Origin: Pseudeuparius sepicola
Taxonomy: Eukaryota > Arthropoda > Insecta > Coleoptera > Anthribidae
Direction: 5' to 3'
Assembly (NCBI GenBank): GCA_963920635.1
Contig: OY987302.1
Location: 36,245,278-36,309,277 of the forward strand
DNA: 64,000 bases
Shown piece by piece: positions 23,462 to 33,549 of the stretch. The position numbers and the translations under genes are program-made. The notes below the pieces were generated by a model. That model had not been told where the DNA came from. It worked only from the letters and a program-made list of their open reading frames with translations, and ran no database searches. Each line of letters begins with the position of its first letter. Positions within the stretch are counted from its first letter, which is position 1.

Positions 23462-25160
23462 TACATAAATAACAAAATAACTATTAACTGATTTGTTTGT
23501 TATTCAGTAAATCATTTTTCATTTTTCTATTAGTTTTGTCGAAAAATTTTCAAATATTTCGATTTGTTCATAAGTTATTTGGAAAATTATAAAATAAACT
23601 TCTGGACAAAATTAACGCACCACTCATATTTTTCCCGATATTTTTTATATTTTTATATTTTGTGTCACATCATGGTATTTGCAATGAAAAGTGCTTTCAA
23701 AATCTGCAAAAAAAATTCAGGTCCATATTTAAAAAAATAAAGTTGAAGATGGTTCCTCAATATATATATATATATATATAGATTTGTTTGACCGCTTATA
23801 CAGACCCATTTCGCCTCGCTCGTCTGAGAACGTTTTCACCTATATTTAGGTGAAGGGGGAAGTGGGGGTGCAGGGGGTAAATTTTCAGCCGGGTCTGTAA
23901 AGGCGGTTGTATATGTCATTATATACGGATTTAGTTCATTGCTGCGTTCTGCAGAGGGCGCAGCGAAGAATGCCGTATAAATGCGTGTAACAAAGTCAGA
24001 CCCGGATACGTTCTACAGTTCTCTCAGACCCTACATTTGGCAACAGTGTTTTCAACGAATGTATCGCCTAGAATAACATAATCTGAGTGTCTTTTATCTT
24101 GTATCGGTTGTATGTAGTTCTTTAGGTCCACGGGAAGAGGTTCCAAAAGGAAAAACTTTTTTAGTTTTCATTTTGTCGCAAAAGTCACTATTGATAAAAA
24201 ATTTTACTTGTTCTGAGCCTGAAAAATAGCATTACAAAATGTTATTAATAGAAGTTGTTTCTAATACTAAGAAGATGTAGAATATCGATAAATTCAGTTA
24301 TTTTTTAGTTCCTAATACCTAAGTTGTTCCTAATATCGAAATTATCTATTGTCTTAAACTAAATATGAACAAAACCAATATTCAGATAACTTCGGAATAT
24401 CGCTCATAGTGTTTTACCTCAAAATGTGAGAGAGATGGGCCTTTTATAACATTTGGATCAGTTGATTGATAGATCGTATTTAAGCTCTTTTAGCATTAGA
24501 AACAACTTTTACTGTACAGTAAAATCATTTTATGTCTTGATACATTTCACAGATTTTTTTATTGAGTAACTGAACGTACAATTCGATAAAGATTCCCAAT
24601 TAATAAATAATTTGGTAGAAAAAATTCTCGTGACAAGCAATTACGTTAACGTACATACATGGCTTAGTAGATAGGCTATGAGAGTACCAGGCCACTTTTC
24701 CCATGTTAATCCTTATGCGCCTATAAATGGATAAAAACGTTACGAATTTTTCCAAAAAATTTATGCGACGTTTTTTTCAGAGGTCATTTTCCAGGAGAAC
24801 TCCCCAGCAAATACTAAGAATTTTCTGTAATTTTCCCAAACTTGAGAAAACCGAATTATTGTGCCGAGGTGACAATTACACATATGTGGCTAGGGTCGAC
24901 AGAACTGGGATAGCATTCGACCACAATTTTCCGCAACCAGGGTTTCGAATTTTCTATTTCTCCAGTTTTTATCGTACTTCAGGCAAATCACTTTTTTCCA
25001 CTCGGGGCGCATTTTCAAAATTTCTCTAATTTTCGGGAAAAACCGCATGCTCCGCTTTTTATCACCTGGGTTTCAAGATCGAAAACTAATGGAATAATGG
25101 TACCTATTCAGAACTGATTGCGGTTGACGTGATTTTGGAATTTTCCTAAGACCTCAGAAC
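23462..25160. other. Intron spacer with degenerate repeats
   Basis: Positions 23600-23740 carry a repeat also found inverted at 1-100, starting near GGACAAAATTAACGCACCA. A (TA)10 tract lies at 23761-23780. A phrase containing TTTGTTTGACCGCTTATACA occurs at about 23784 and again at about 27150. A segment at 24850-24940 recurs at 25340-25425. No gene was seen. Confidence 0.5.
23761..23780. repeat. (TA)10 microsatellite
   Basis: Uninterrupted TA dinucleotides. Confidence 0.95.
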
Positions 25161-25164
25161 TTAA

Positions 25165-25334
25165 AGGTGGATTTATAAACTCAACGTTTGCGTTGGCGCT
25201 CTGAAGTCGGCGGACGCAGTCGGCAACGTTCGACGGCGTTTATAAACAGTTATACACGTAAAATATTGAATTGAATTTTCGACGCAAACGGCAACGGCGA
25301 GCGCCAACGCAAACGTCGAGTTTATAAATCCACC
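25165..25334. mobile_element. MITE with TTAA target duplication
   Basis: 170 bp with inverted ends containing GGTGGATTTATAAACTC and GAGTTTATAAATCCACC. TTAA lies at 25161-25164 and 25335-25338. TTAA duplications are characteristic of piggyBac-type elements, so a piggyBac-related non-autonomous element is likely. The interior is rich in CG and has GTTTGCGTTGGCG-like inverted blocks. Confidence 0.75.
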
Positions 25335-25338
25335 TTAA

Positions 25339-27971
25339 GAATCCGAATTATTGTGCCGAGGTGCCAATTGCACATGTGGCTAGGGTCGACAGAACTGGGA
25401 TAGCATTCGACCACAATTTCCCGGTTTTGAATTGGACAGTTGGAAAAAAGCACCAGAGATATTTTCAATAGGATAGGAATAGACATTATACTGGGGGTCG
25501 GGGGAACATTTCTAACCAAATTTCCAGGGGACTTTTTTCAGATTTTCATTCTCGGTAACCTATTGATTGCCATCGGGTAGTCAAGGTTCTGCTCGTAGGT
25601 AGAAGTCGATTATACTGGGGACCATTTGTGGCAAAAATTTCCACGCGACTTTTTTCAGATTTTCATTCTCGGTAACCTATTAGGAATATGTGAGACAAGA
25701 CATACACAAGTGTTACTAAGATTTGATAAAGGAATTTTCCGAATATGCTTTGATCAGTTTATGCGAGAAATTTTAACTTATGTACAGGTATGGATTTTTT
25801 GTGACTGTAGCTGAAAGCAATGGAATACTGAGAAATCAACGTTCAGATTATCGATCGGGTACCAAACGAGTTCTGACCTGAGGATTAGATATACCTATTT
25901 TCAGATTTTAGGGCTAGAGATTTTTTAGTGGCGATTTTAGTGGGGGATACTCGGGGTTAGGATATTCTTTTATACTAAGATTTGAATAGTGAAAATTGAA
26001 AATGGTATCAAATTGTATTCATATCATTTTACGATTTATTTTTGTTGAAATTCTACACTTTTAATCACATAGGTTTCAAGATAAAACTATGTGTAGAATA
26101 ATAGTTTGAGAATTTAGATGCTAAGAAAAGTGATACTAAAATTATGAACAGTAAAATTCACCTTTTTTTCCGAAAATAATTTTATGAAATACTAGTACTC
26201 TGTGATCTAAGAATTCAAACGCTAACCTATTGATCTACATATTTTGGTGTTTCAATACAAGTGTTACTGAGGAAAGGGACTTTTCCTTCGAGTTTGACTA
26301 GAAATCGGTAGAAAAATTAGATTGGAACTTGTCCCTAAAAATTGAGCAATCAGTAAACGTGAAATTGGTTGCATAACTTGTATGGCTTAATGGGACCCTA
26401 TTGATACAAAAGTTTAATTATCTCAGGTGCACTATACATTTGAAAGAGATAAGGACAAATATAAACCTAATTTGAAATTTTTAATTAGTAATTACTTTTT
26501 TATTTTCTTCTTAAAACCGCTTATACAAATAAAATTCCCACGTATTCTACTTGGAAAGTCAAGCCATTTTGGACCCGGGCCTAATAACGTTTTCACCTTT
26601 ATTTCTTCAATTAGATACATTTGAAAATTAGAAACAAATATAAGCAAGAAACAGAAGATTTGTTTTGAGTTTGGTAATCAATATTTAGAACGTAATGAAA
26701 TTAACTCCCGAAGGAACTTCTAACATTTGTTGTATTTTTCTAAAGAAAATAAAAACAAAGTGTCCCAGTAGTAGCCTTAAAAGAGATACGGAAAAAAGGA
26801 ATTAAGTTAAGTAGTGGTTTAGTGCAAAAATTCAATAGGTAAATTAAAACCGTATTTGGTTTTTAATTTTTTTATACTTGGAACAAGGCGGTTTTTGGGA
26901 TCACTGATTGCGAATTTGGAATTAGATTCGAAATTCGAAATGGCGGATCCAATTTGACGAACGTCAAATTGAAAATTTAGCCAAATTTTATGATACCTGG
27001 GATAAGGCTTTTGAAATCGCTGATTACGTATTTGGAACTAGATTATCATAATGACAACGCATTCCATACAAGTTTGATTGTTTTGATTTTATGATTTTTC
27101 ATAACCAGTTACGAAAATATGGGCGTTTTGGCACTTTGCCTTTAAACGATTATTTGTTTGACCGCTTATACAGGCCCAACTCATCATTATTCTACCTACA
27201 ATGTCAAGCCTTTTTGAACGTTATTAGACTCTGGTATATATTTATAAAATGTAAGCAAGATAAATAATTTGTTTTGTTTTTAGTTACAAATATTTAAAAT
27301 TTATTGAAATTATAATTTTCGAAGGAACTTTAACATTTGATGTGTTGTCCTAAAGAAAACAAGGACAACTGTACCTACCTTTAAAAGGGACACGAACAAA
27401 TGGAATTAAGTGACTTAGTTCAAAAATTCAATTATCTAAACCTTATTTGATTTTTAATTTTATCTTTTTTTATTCTTAAAACAGAATAATGTTTTACAAA
27501 AAAAAAACATACTTATGTCTTTTTGAAATCTTGATGTGGTCGGTTATAAGGATTTAAATTTATAAATGGTTTTATGGCTCAAATAAATATCGTTGGGAAA
27601 AAATCAATACATAATAAATATCACTTAAAAAACGAGCAGGGCCGTCAATATCAATTTCTTAATACAACGTCATACCAGATCAAGCTTCAAAATTAGACAT
27701 TTGCACCATATTGCAACAATCTAAACTTTATCATTTCAGTTAGAAATAAAACTCCTCAGTGGAAATAATAAAATATAAAAAATATTTTTATTTTCATTTG
27801 TTATGGTTACAATATTATAGCAATCTATAAAAATAAGAAAATAATTGTCCACTTTTTTGTTTTGACTTTTCATTGCCGAATGATATAATTAAAATTGGAT
27901 ACTTTTTAACCACTTTGGATAAAAACTGTCCTTTAACAAAATTAAGTTTTAAAAATTTGGGTGCAGAGTCC
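25339..27971. repeat. Degenerate direct duplications, no genes
   Basis: Several old direct duplications overlap here. About 40 bp recurs at 25528-25565 and 25648-25685 (core CAGATTTTCATTCTCGGTAA). A larger diverged pair joins about 26500-26880 with about 27155-27480, matching at the accgcttatac phrase, the AAGGAACTT block and the TTTTTAATTTT block. A smaller pair lies at 26900-26930 and 27010-27045. No protein was recognised. Confidence 0.5.
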
Positions 27972-28885
27972 TAATAGACATCCAAATACAGATCAAAAGA
28001 GTCCCCACCTCTCAGGGGTGTGCTTAATTGACTTTTGCTTCAAAAACAACCATCTCATGTGACCTGATGTCCGTTTTTTATTTTTCCCAAAAACTGTGTC
28101 TCTGACGAGGAAAACGAATAGAACCTAAAATATGTCTTATGAAATTATACATCATTTAGGTCCTCTACATTTTTTTCGTATATCCAGCCCTTATCTCACA
28201 AATATGGTTTGAAAAATTAGGATATACGTTGCTAAAGTTAATAGGCAAAAACGAGTAAACTGACAAATACCTTGAAATACATCGGCCATTGAAAAATATT
28301 ACATGCAAAGCAGATTTTTCTTACACAAACCTGGCTATAAGGACAGGATATATGACTACAGAAAATTTTATTATTACTACTATGTCTTTCATATGTACTC
28401 GAGCCCGTTTCCACACCACCGCTGAAGTAGAGCTCCCGGCGCGTTTTTTATGCGGTTTCCCCTTGAGGCCTCATCTACTAAAAACTAAGTACTGTTTATT
28501 CAATAATTGTATTATCTTCTGCTAATTTTTCCTAAAGATAGGTCACAAAAAACTCTACTTTGGCGTGAAATTCAGGTCCTAATATCAATTTTCAAGGCCT
28601 ACTACGAATTTTTTTCCCATTAAAAAATGACGAAAATCATTTAGCGATTTTTTATTTAAAATCTAACAACACGGCGTTAATCAGGATACCCCAAAACCCC
28701 CACATACCAAATTTGAACAAAAATATACAGGAAGTTCCATGCTACAAGGTTCTAAAGATCAGCTAAATAGGAATTTTAAAGGCATCTGGCGAGTCAAGTG
28801 TGTTGTGGAATCCCCTCAAAACAGTTGAATGATCAACAGGACTACTCAAAGTATTGGTGTGCAAAGATTGAATACAAAAAATATA

Positions 28886-29122
28886 CAGGGTATTTTTCTA
28901 TAGGCCATCTCAAAATGCTGACATTTTATGAAACTTTATACTGGTCAACATTTTCTGTGCGTTTCCTTCCAGCCACCTTAACTCATATGGATTTACTGAC
29001 TGGCAGGCTTCTGTATTTTGATAGACTTACTTCGTTTATAGTGGCTGGGGCACTTTTGATATACTCGATTTGAAGTTCAAAAAAATTCAGTATTTTGAGA
29101 TGGTACAGAGAAAGACACTCTG
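28886..29122. mobile_element. MITE, 237 bp, TA flanks
   Basis: It begins CAGGGTATTTTTCTATAGGC and ends with GAGAAAGACACTCTG. Subterminal blocks GCCATCTCAAAATGCTGA and the inverted CAGTATTTTGAGATGG pair. TA lies on both sides. Confidence 0.7.
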
Positions 29123-29225
29123 TATATCTTCAGAAAAAAACGGCTAAAATTGGATGAAAAATAAAAAAATTACAGACTTGTCTCAATTCCAAAGGGGCCA
29201 CATTGTATGTATTTTTATCTATGTA

Positions 29226-30501
29226 CAGGGTGCCCTATTTAGATGGAATAATGAATATAACTTCTTAAAGACACCTTGTATAAAGAATGTTTCAGACAAG
29301 AGTTTTTCAGTTGATCTATCTGCATATTTTGGTGACCTTGAATTTTTTTGGAGCCAGTAGAAAGTAGAATTTCTGCAAGTATGCCAAAATTTAAATTCGA
29401 GAGCGTTGCCTAAAAAGTAGGCCATGCCTAATGAAAATTTTGACACTTACGTATGTTATTATGACAACCGCGTTATTGGTCCATTTATTATCAATGGTAA
29501 TTTGAATGGCGAAATGTATTTGTATCTTTTGCAAAATGAGGTGATTCCTGTCCTTGGTATGCCAATCCAGGATATCTGGTTCTAGCAAGATGAAGCACCT
29601 CCCCATTAGCATCGTGATGTGCACAGCTATTTAAACGAAGTCTTTCCACAATCTTGGATTGGCAGAAGAATAGAACAGCGCATAAGAAAGGAATAGCGTT
29701 GATTCCTCCAGAATGGATTAGGAATGTTATAGTTAGTAGTTTTTAGGACAGACTGGGCCATTGTCTCACTGGGAATGGAGAACATTTCGAGCATTTGATT
29801 AATTGATTTTTAGGTACCTACCATTGATTATATTATATATTTATATTGATTAATAAACAAATTTTGCAAGCTTAACATGATTTACTTGTGGTCGGTAAGT
29901 TATCATTACATGCAAAAATGTCAAAATTTTCATTTTCAAAGACTTAGTTTAAATAGCTGCACACATCACGGTATCACGGTGCTAATGGGGAGGTGCTTCA
30001 TCTTGCTAGAACCAGATATCCTGGATTGGCATACCAAGGACAGGAATCACCTCATTTTGCAAAAGATACAAATACATTTCGCCAGTCAAATTACCATTGA
30101 TAATAAATGGACCAATAACGCGGTTGTCATAATGACATACGTAAGTGTCAAAATTTCCATTAGGCATGGCCTACTTTTTAGGCAATGCTCTCGAATTTAA
30201 ATTTTGGCATACTTGCAGAAATTCTACTTTTTCTCAAAATTTTTCTTATGCAACCCCAATGAAATTTTAGCTGTTCGTATGCACAAAAAGGAGCAAATTC
30301 CAAATTTGAACAGAAAAATGTATGGTGCTATTTAAAAAACAAAGTTGGTTGCCGTAGCAACGAAATTACTAGCTACCAAAAAATTCAAGATCATCAAAAT
30401 ACGCAGATAGATCAACTGAAAAACTCTTGTCTGAAACATTTTCTTATACAACGCGTATTTAAAAAGTTATGTCCATTATTCCATCTGAATCGGGCACCCT
30501 G
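29226..30501. mobile_element. Foldback, 1276 bp, carrying mariner-like transposase fragments in both orientations
   Basis: The ends are CAGGGTGCCCTATTTAGATG and CATCTGAATCGGGCACCCTG, flanked by TA. The arms pair over most of their length (29226-29640 with 29940-30501). The left arm holds the C-terminal half of a Tc1/mariner-like transposase, and part of it is repeated inverted in the right arm, so the palindrome includes former coding sequence. Confidence 0.8.
29440..29803 (+). pseudogene. Mariner-like transposase C-terminal fragment
   Basis: One reading gives YYDNRVIGPFIINGNLNG, then IPVLGMPIQDIWF, a stop, QDEAPPH, a stop, and HRDVHSYLNEVFPQSWIGRR. After frame changes it gives IPPEWIRNVI and GEHFEHLI. 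These are the mid and C-terminal signatures of IS630/Tc1/mariner transposases, including the second catalytic Asp (QDEAPPH). Stops and shifts make it inactive. A partial inverted duplicate lies at about 29940-30190 on the other strand. Confidence 0.75.
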
Positions 30502-30840
30502 TATTTGTATCTATGTATTTTCATTATTCCATTTTTGACTCGAAATTATTTTATTTTACTCGTTTTTGCCCAACTTTAGCTACATAATTTTTCAAACCAT
30601 AGTATTTGTGAGAATAGGGCTGTATATAAGAAAAAAATGTTTAGGATGTATAAACGTATAATTTCGTAACAACTGTTTTAGGTTCTCATTCGTTTTCCTC
30701 ATCAGAGTAACAGTTTTTGAGAAAAATCAGAAAACGGGCTCCAGGTCACATAAGTGGGTGGTATTTGAAGCAAAAGGGGATGAAACTCCCTTCTGAGAAG
30801 TGGGATCTCTTTTAATCTGTATTTGGATGTCTATTAAATT

Positions 30841-31231
30841 TACCTCGATTAAAAATATCTGAACGCTAAAACGGTAAGATCTAAAAATGCACCAGTATGA
30901 GATAAATATAATATCGTATATAAGCAAATGGTACATTCGAAGGCATTCTCAGTCCCGTTGAGCTGGCAACATTGCTGGGATTCACAGTGCTGTAAAACGT
31001 AGCAAAAATTACACAAACGGGCTCCACTTTGAGGTTCTATATGTCGGGGTTGACAACGACTGTTAACCATCATAAAAAAATTTTTCGTATATTCCTACCC
31101 CTCTAAAGTTGCTCGAAAAGTTATAGTTTGGTAATGTATTTTTTTGCAAAATATACACCTGATATACCTTTGGATCTAGTGGGTCTGAGGTTGCCTGTAG
31201 AACGTATCGGGTCTGACTTTGTCTGTTATAT

Positions 31232-31233
<2 letters not shown>
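30841..31233. other. Intron spacer
   Basis: No gene or repeat boundary recognised before the (TA)n tract. Confidence 0.4.

Positions 31234-31294
<61 letters not shown>
31234..31294. repeat. (TA)30 microsatellite
   Basis: About 61 bp of pure TA directly abutting the mariner-like element. A second tract (33231-33248) lies on its other side. Confidence 0.95.
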
Positions 31295-31297
<3 letters not shown>

Positions 31298-33230
31298 TGT
31301 GACCCATTTGTTTTGGGGTCAGTCTGTAAAAAGTGTATCAATCGTGCGATTTGGCTGATTTTTTTTTTAATTGTAGAGCTCGATGAACTGCACATTTTGA
31401 ACAAAAATTGCCTGGTTCGCATAAAATCCAAAGCCTACTATGACCGTTTTTATGAGCAAAATTTTAAGAAACCATATTAGCGTTTTTTTTTTAAAAATCT
31501 GTGTGCGCCAATGGATTGAGCACCCCTCGAAATGGGTATGTACAAAATTTCATCAAAATATTTCAAGTAATAACGATTTTGTAGAAAAATTAAAAATGCA
31601 GCCAAGGTACGTCTTTATTTTCAAAAATTCAAAGTTGGCCATGGAAAATAATTGAATTGTTTACTTTTATTAAGTGTCAAACTGTCTAAATTGAGTTCAG
31701 AAATTGTTTGTGCTCAATACAATTAATTATCATAATTATGGAATATTTAAGCATAAGAGACAAAATAGAAATTGTTCGACTCGTGGGCGACAACGAGCGC
31801 TCGGCAGCAGAAGCTGCGGCCGAATTTAACAATAGACACCCAGGTAGATCAGTGAGTCGAAGTACTGTACAACGTATAAACAATATTTTTGATGAAACTG
31901 GATCGATTTCTAAAAATTTATTAAAAACTAGGCAAAATGGACGCCGTGGACTTGTTGAAAATAACAATCAAATTCTGCAATACTTTAGTGACAATCCTCG
32001 AAATAGTGTTCGAACGGCTAGTTTAGACCTTCATATACCCAGAGAGAGTATAAGGAGATGTTTGAGACAAAACAAAATAAAACCGTTTAAGCCAAAATTT
32101 TTGCACACCCTGGAACCAGGAGATGAGGAGAGAAGATTAGAATTTTGCTATTGGCTGCAAGGTGAATATCTCCATAATGGCAACTTTTTAAATGAAATTT
32201 TATTCACCGACGAAGCCACGTTTACTACAAATGGTGTAGTATCAAGTCAAAACTGCCGTCACTGGTCAGCTGAAAATCCAGAGTTTATAATAAACGCAAG
32301 GAGACAATATTCACAAAAAATTAACGTTTGGTGTGGAATACTACGCGACAGAATAATTGGCCCATTTTTCTTTGAAGGGAATTTGAATGCGGCTGGCTTC
32401 TTGAATTTTCTAGAAATTGAATTTAGAAATGCTTTAGATGAGTTACCATTAAGATACCGTTTAAATTTAAAGTTACAGTTAGATGGCAGTCCTATTCATA
32501 ATGCTCGTTTAATCAGAAACTGGCTAGATAATAATTTTGAAAACTGTTGGATAGGGCGAAATAGTCCTTTCTGTGAGTGGCCACCGAGATCTCCGGACTT
32601 AACTCCTTTAGATTTTTTTCTTTGGGGTACACTTAAGCAAAATGTTTATAAGTCAAGACCCCATAATTTACAAGAACTGCAAGCTAGGATAAACCGTAGT
32701 TGTGAGGAAATTACTCCACAGCAAATACGAAATGTAATTTTGAATGTACGCAAGAGGAACGACAAATGCATTGTAGAAAATGGAGGCTTGGTAGAAGTTA
32801 CAAAAATTTTATAATTTTAATTGTTTTTATGTTTTGTGTTTATAATCATAAGGTTGTATTATTACAATTCAATTATTTTTCATGGCCAACTTTGAATTTT
32901 TGAAAATAAAGACGTACCTTGGCTGCATTTTTAATTTTTCTACAAAATCGTTATTACTTGAAATATTTTGATGAAATTTTGTACATACCCATTTCGAGGG
33001 GTGCTCAATCCATTGGCGCACACAGATTTTTTCAAAAAAAAACGCTAATATGGTTTCTTAAAATTTTGCTCATAAAAACGGTCATAGTAGGCTTTGGATT
33101 TTATGCGAACCAGGCAATTTTTGTTCAAAATGTGCAGTTCATCGAGCTCTACAATTTAAAAAAAAATCAGCCAAATCGCACGATTGATACACTTTTTACA
33201 GACTGACCCCAAAACAAATGGGTCACACTG
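31295..33230 (+). mobile_element. Mariner-like transposon with intact transposase and 366-bp TIRs
   Basis: The element begins CAGTGTGACCCATTTG and ends CAAATGGGTCACACTG. Long, nearly perfect terminal inverted repeats span 31295-31660 and 32865-33230. It is inserted in TA-repeat DNA, so the TA target duplication is hidden in the microsatellite. It encodes one uninterrupted DDD transposase. TIR similarity and the open frame suggest a young insertion that could be active. It is about 1.94 kb, and its TIRs are much longer than the ~30 bp of classical mariners. Confidence 0.92.
31738..32814 (+). CDS. Mariner/IS630-type transposase (DD37D spacing), intact
   Basis: 358 residues from the first in-frame ATG (MEYLSIRDKIEIVRLVGD). 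The N-terminus is a helix-turn-helix DNA-binding region (EAAAEFNNRHPGRSVSRSTV, then NSVRTASLDLHIPRESIRR). Catalytic residues are visible: D in LFTDEATFT, D in LQLDGSPIHN, and D in WPPRSPDLTPLDFFLWG. I count 37 residues between the second and third Asp, the DD37D spacing known for maT-like mariners. The C-terminus (PQQIRNVILNVRKRNDKCIVENGG) is typical. It would excise and insert the surrounding TIR element at TA sites. No stops or frameshifts. Sub-family assignment is by motif spacing only. Confidence 0.92.
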   Translation: MEYLSIRDKIEIVRLVGDNERSAAEAAAEFNNRHPGRSVSRSTVQRINNIFDETGSISKNLLKTRQNGRRGLVENNNQILQYFSDNPRNSVRTASLDLHIPRESIRRCLRQNKIKPFKPKFLHTLEPGDEERRLEFCYWLQGEYLHNGNFLNEILFTDEATFTTNGVVSSQNCRHWSAENPEFIINARRQYSQKINVWCGILRDRIIGPFFFEGNLNAAGFLNFLEIEFRNALDELPLRYRLNLKLQLDGSPIHNARLIRNWLDNNFENCWIGRNSPFCEWPPRSPDLTPLDFFLWGTLKQNVYKSRPHNLQELQARINRSCEEITPQQIRNVILNVRKRNDKCIVENGGLVEVTKIL

Positions 33231-33372
33231 TATATATATATATATATAAGAAAAGGTGATAATGGGCAAACACTCAAAGTTAACAAAAAGAAAAACTATT
33301 ATATTATTATATATTAAAAACCATTATCACCTTTTCTTGTAATTATTACATTTACACTCGCTAATCTTACAT

Positions 33373-33427
<55 letters not shown>
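33231..33427. repeat. (TA)n tracts around a short inverted repeat
   Basis: TA tracts at 33231-33248 and 33376-33427 flank 127 bp that contains AAGAAAAGGTGATAATGG and its reverse complement CCATTATCACCTTTTCTT. This may be the remnant of a small TA-inserting element. Confidence 0.7.
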
Positions 33428-33430
<3 letters not shown>

Positions 33431-33545
33431 TGTCCAACTTTAAAACTGTACAAATCCGTAAAATTTTCATTTTTGGAGATACAGTAAAGTAGATTTTCAG
33501 GGGTGTTAACATGAAAGGTGTTAACATGAAAAACAGGACACACTG
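33428..33545. mobile_element. Short MITE, GTGTGTCC...GGACACACTG
   Basis: 118 bp with short inverted ends, after a TA tract and followed by TA. Near its right end a 16-bp unit (GGTGTTAACATGAAA) is tandemly duplicated. Confidence 0.55.
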
Positions 33546-33549
33546 TATA

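Larger units (their letters stand above)
27972..30840. mobile_element. Outer foldback with nested elements
   Basis: The left arm 27972-28285 is the reverse complement of 30530-30840. Matched blocks include TAATAGACATCCAAATACAG at the outer edge and ACTCGTTTTTGCC near the inner edge. No CAGNGTG terminus is seen at its ends. Inside are a small MITE (28886-29122) and a 1276-bp foldback (29226-30501). Confidence 0.65.

Noticed and set aside
31128..31431. Frames of repeated Tyr-Ile across the (TA)n tract
   Set aside because: They are a by-product of translating the TA microsatellite.
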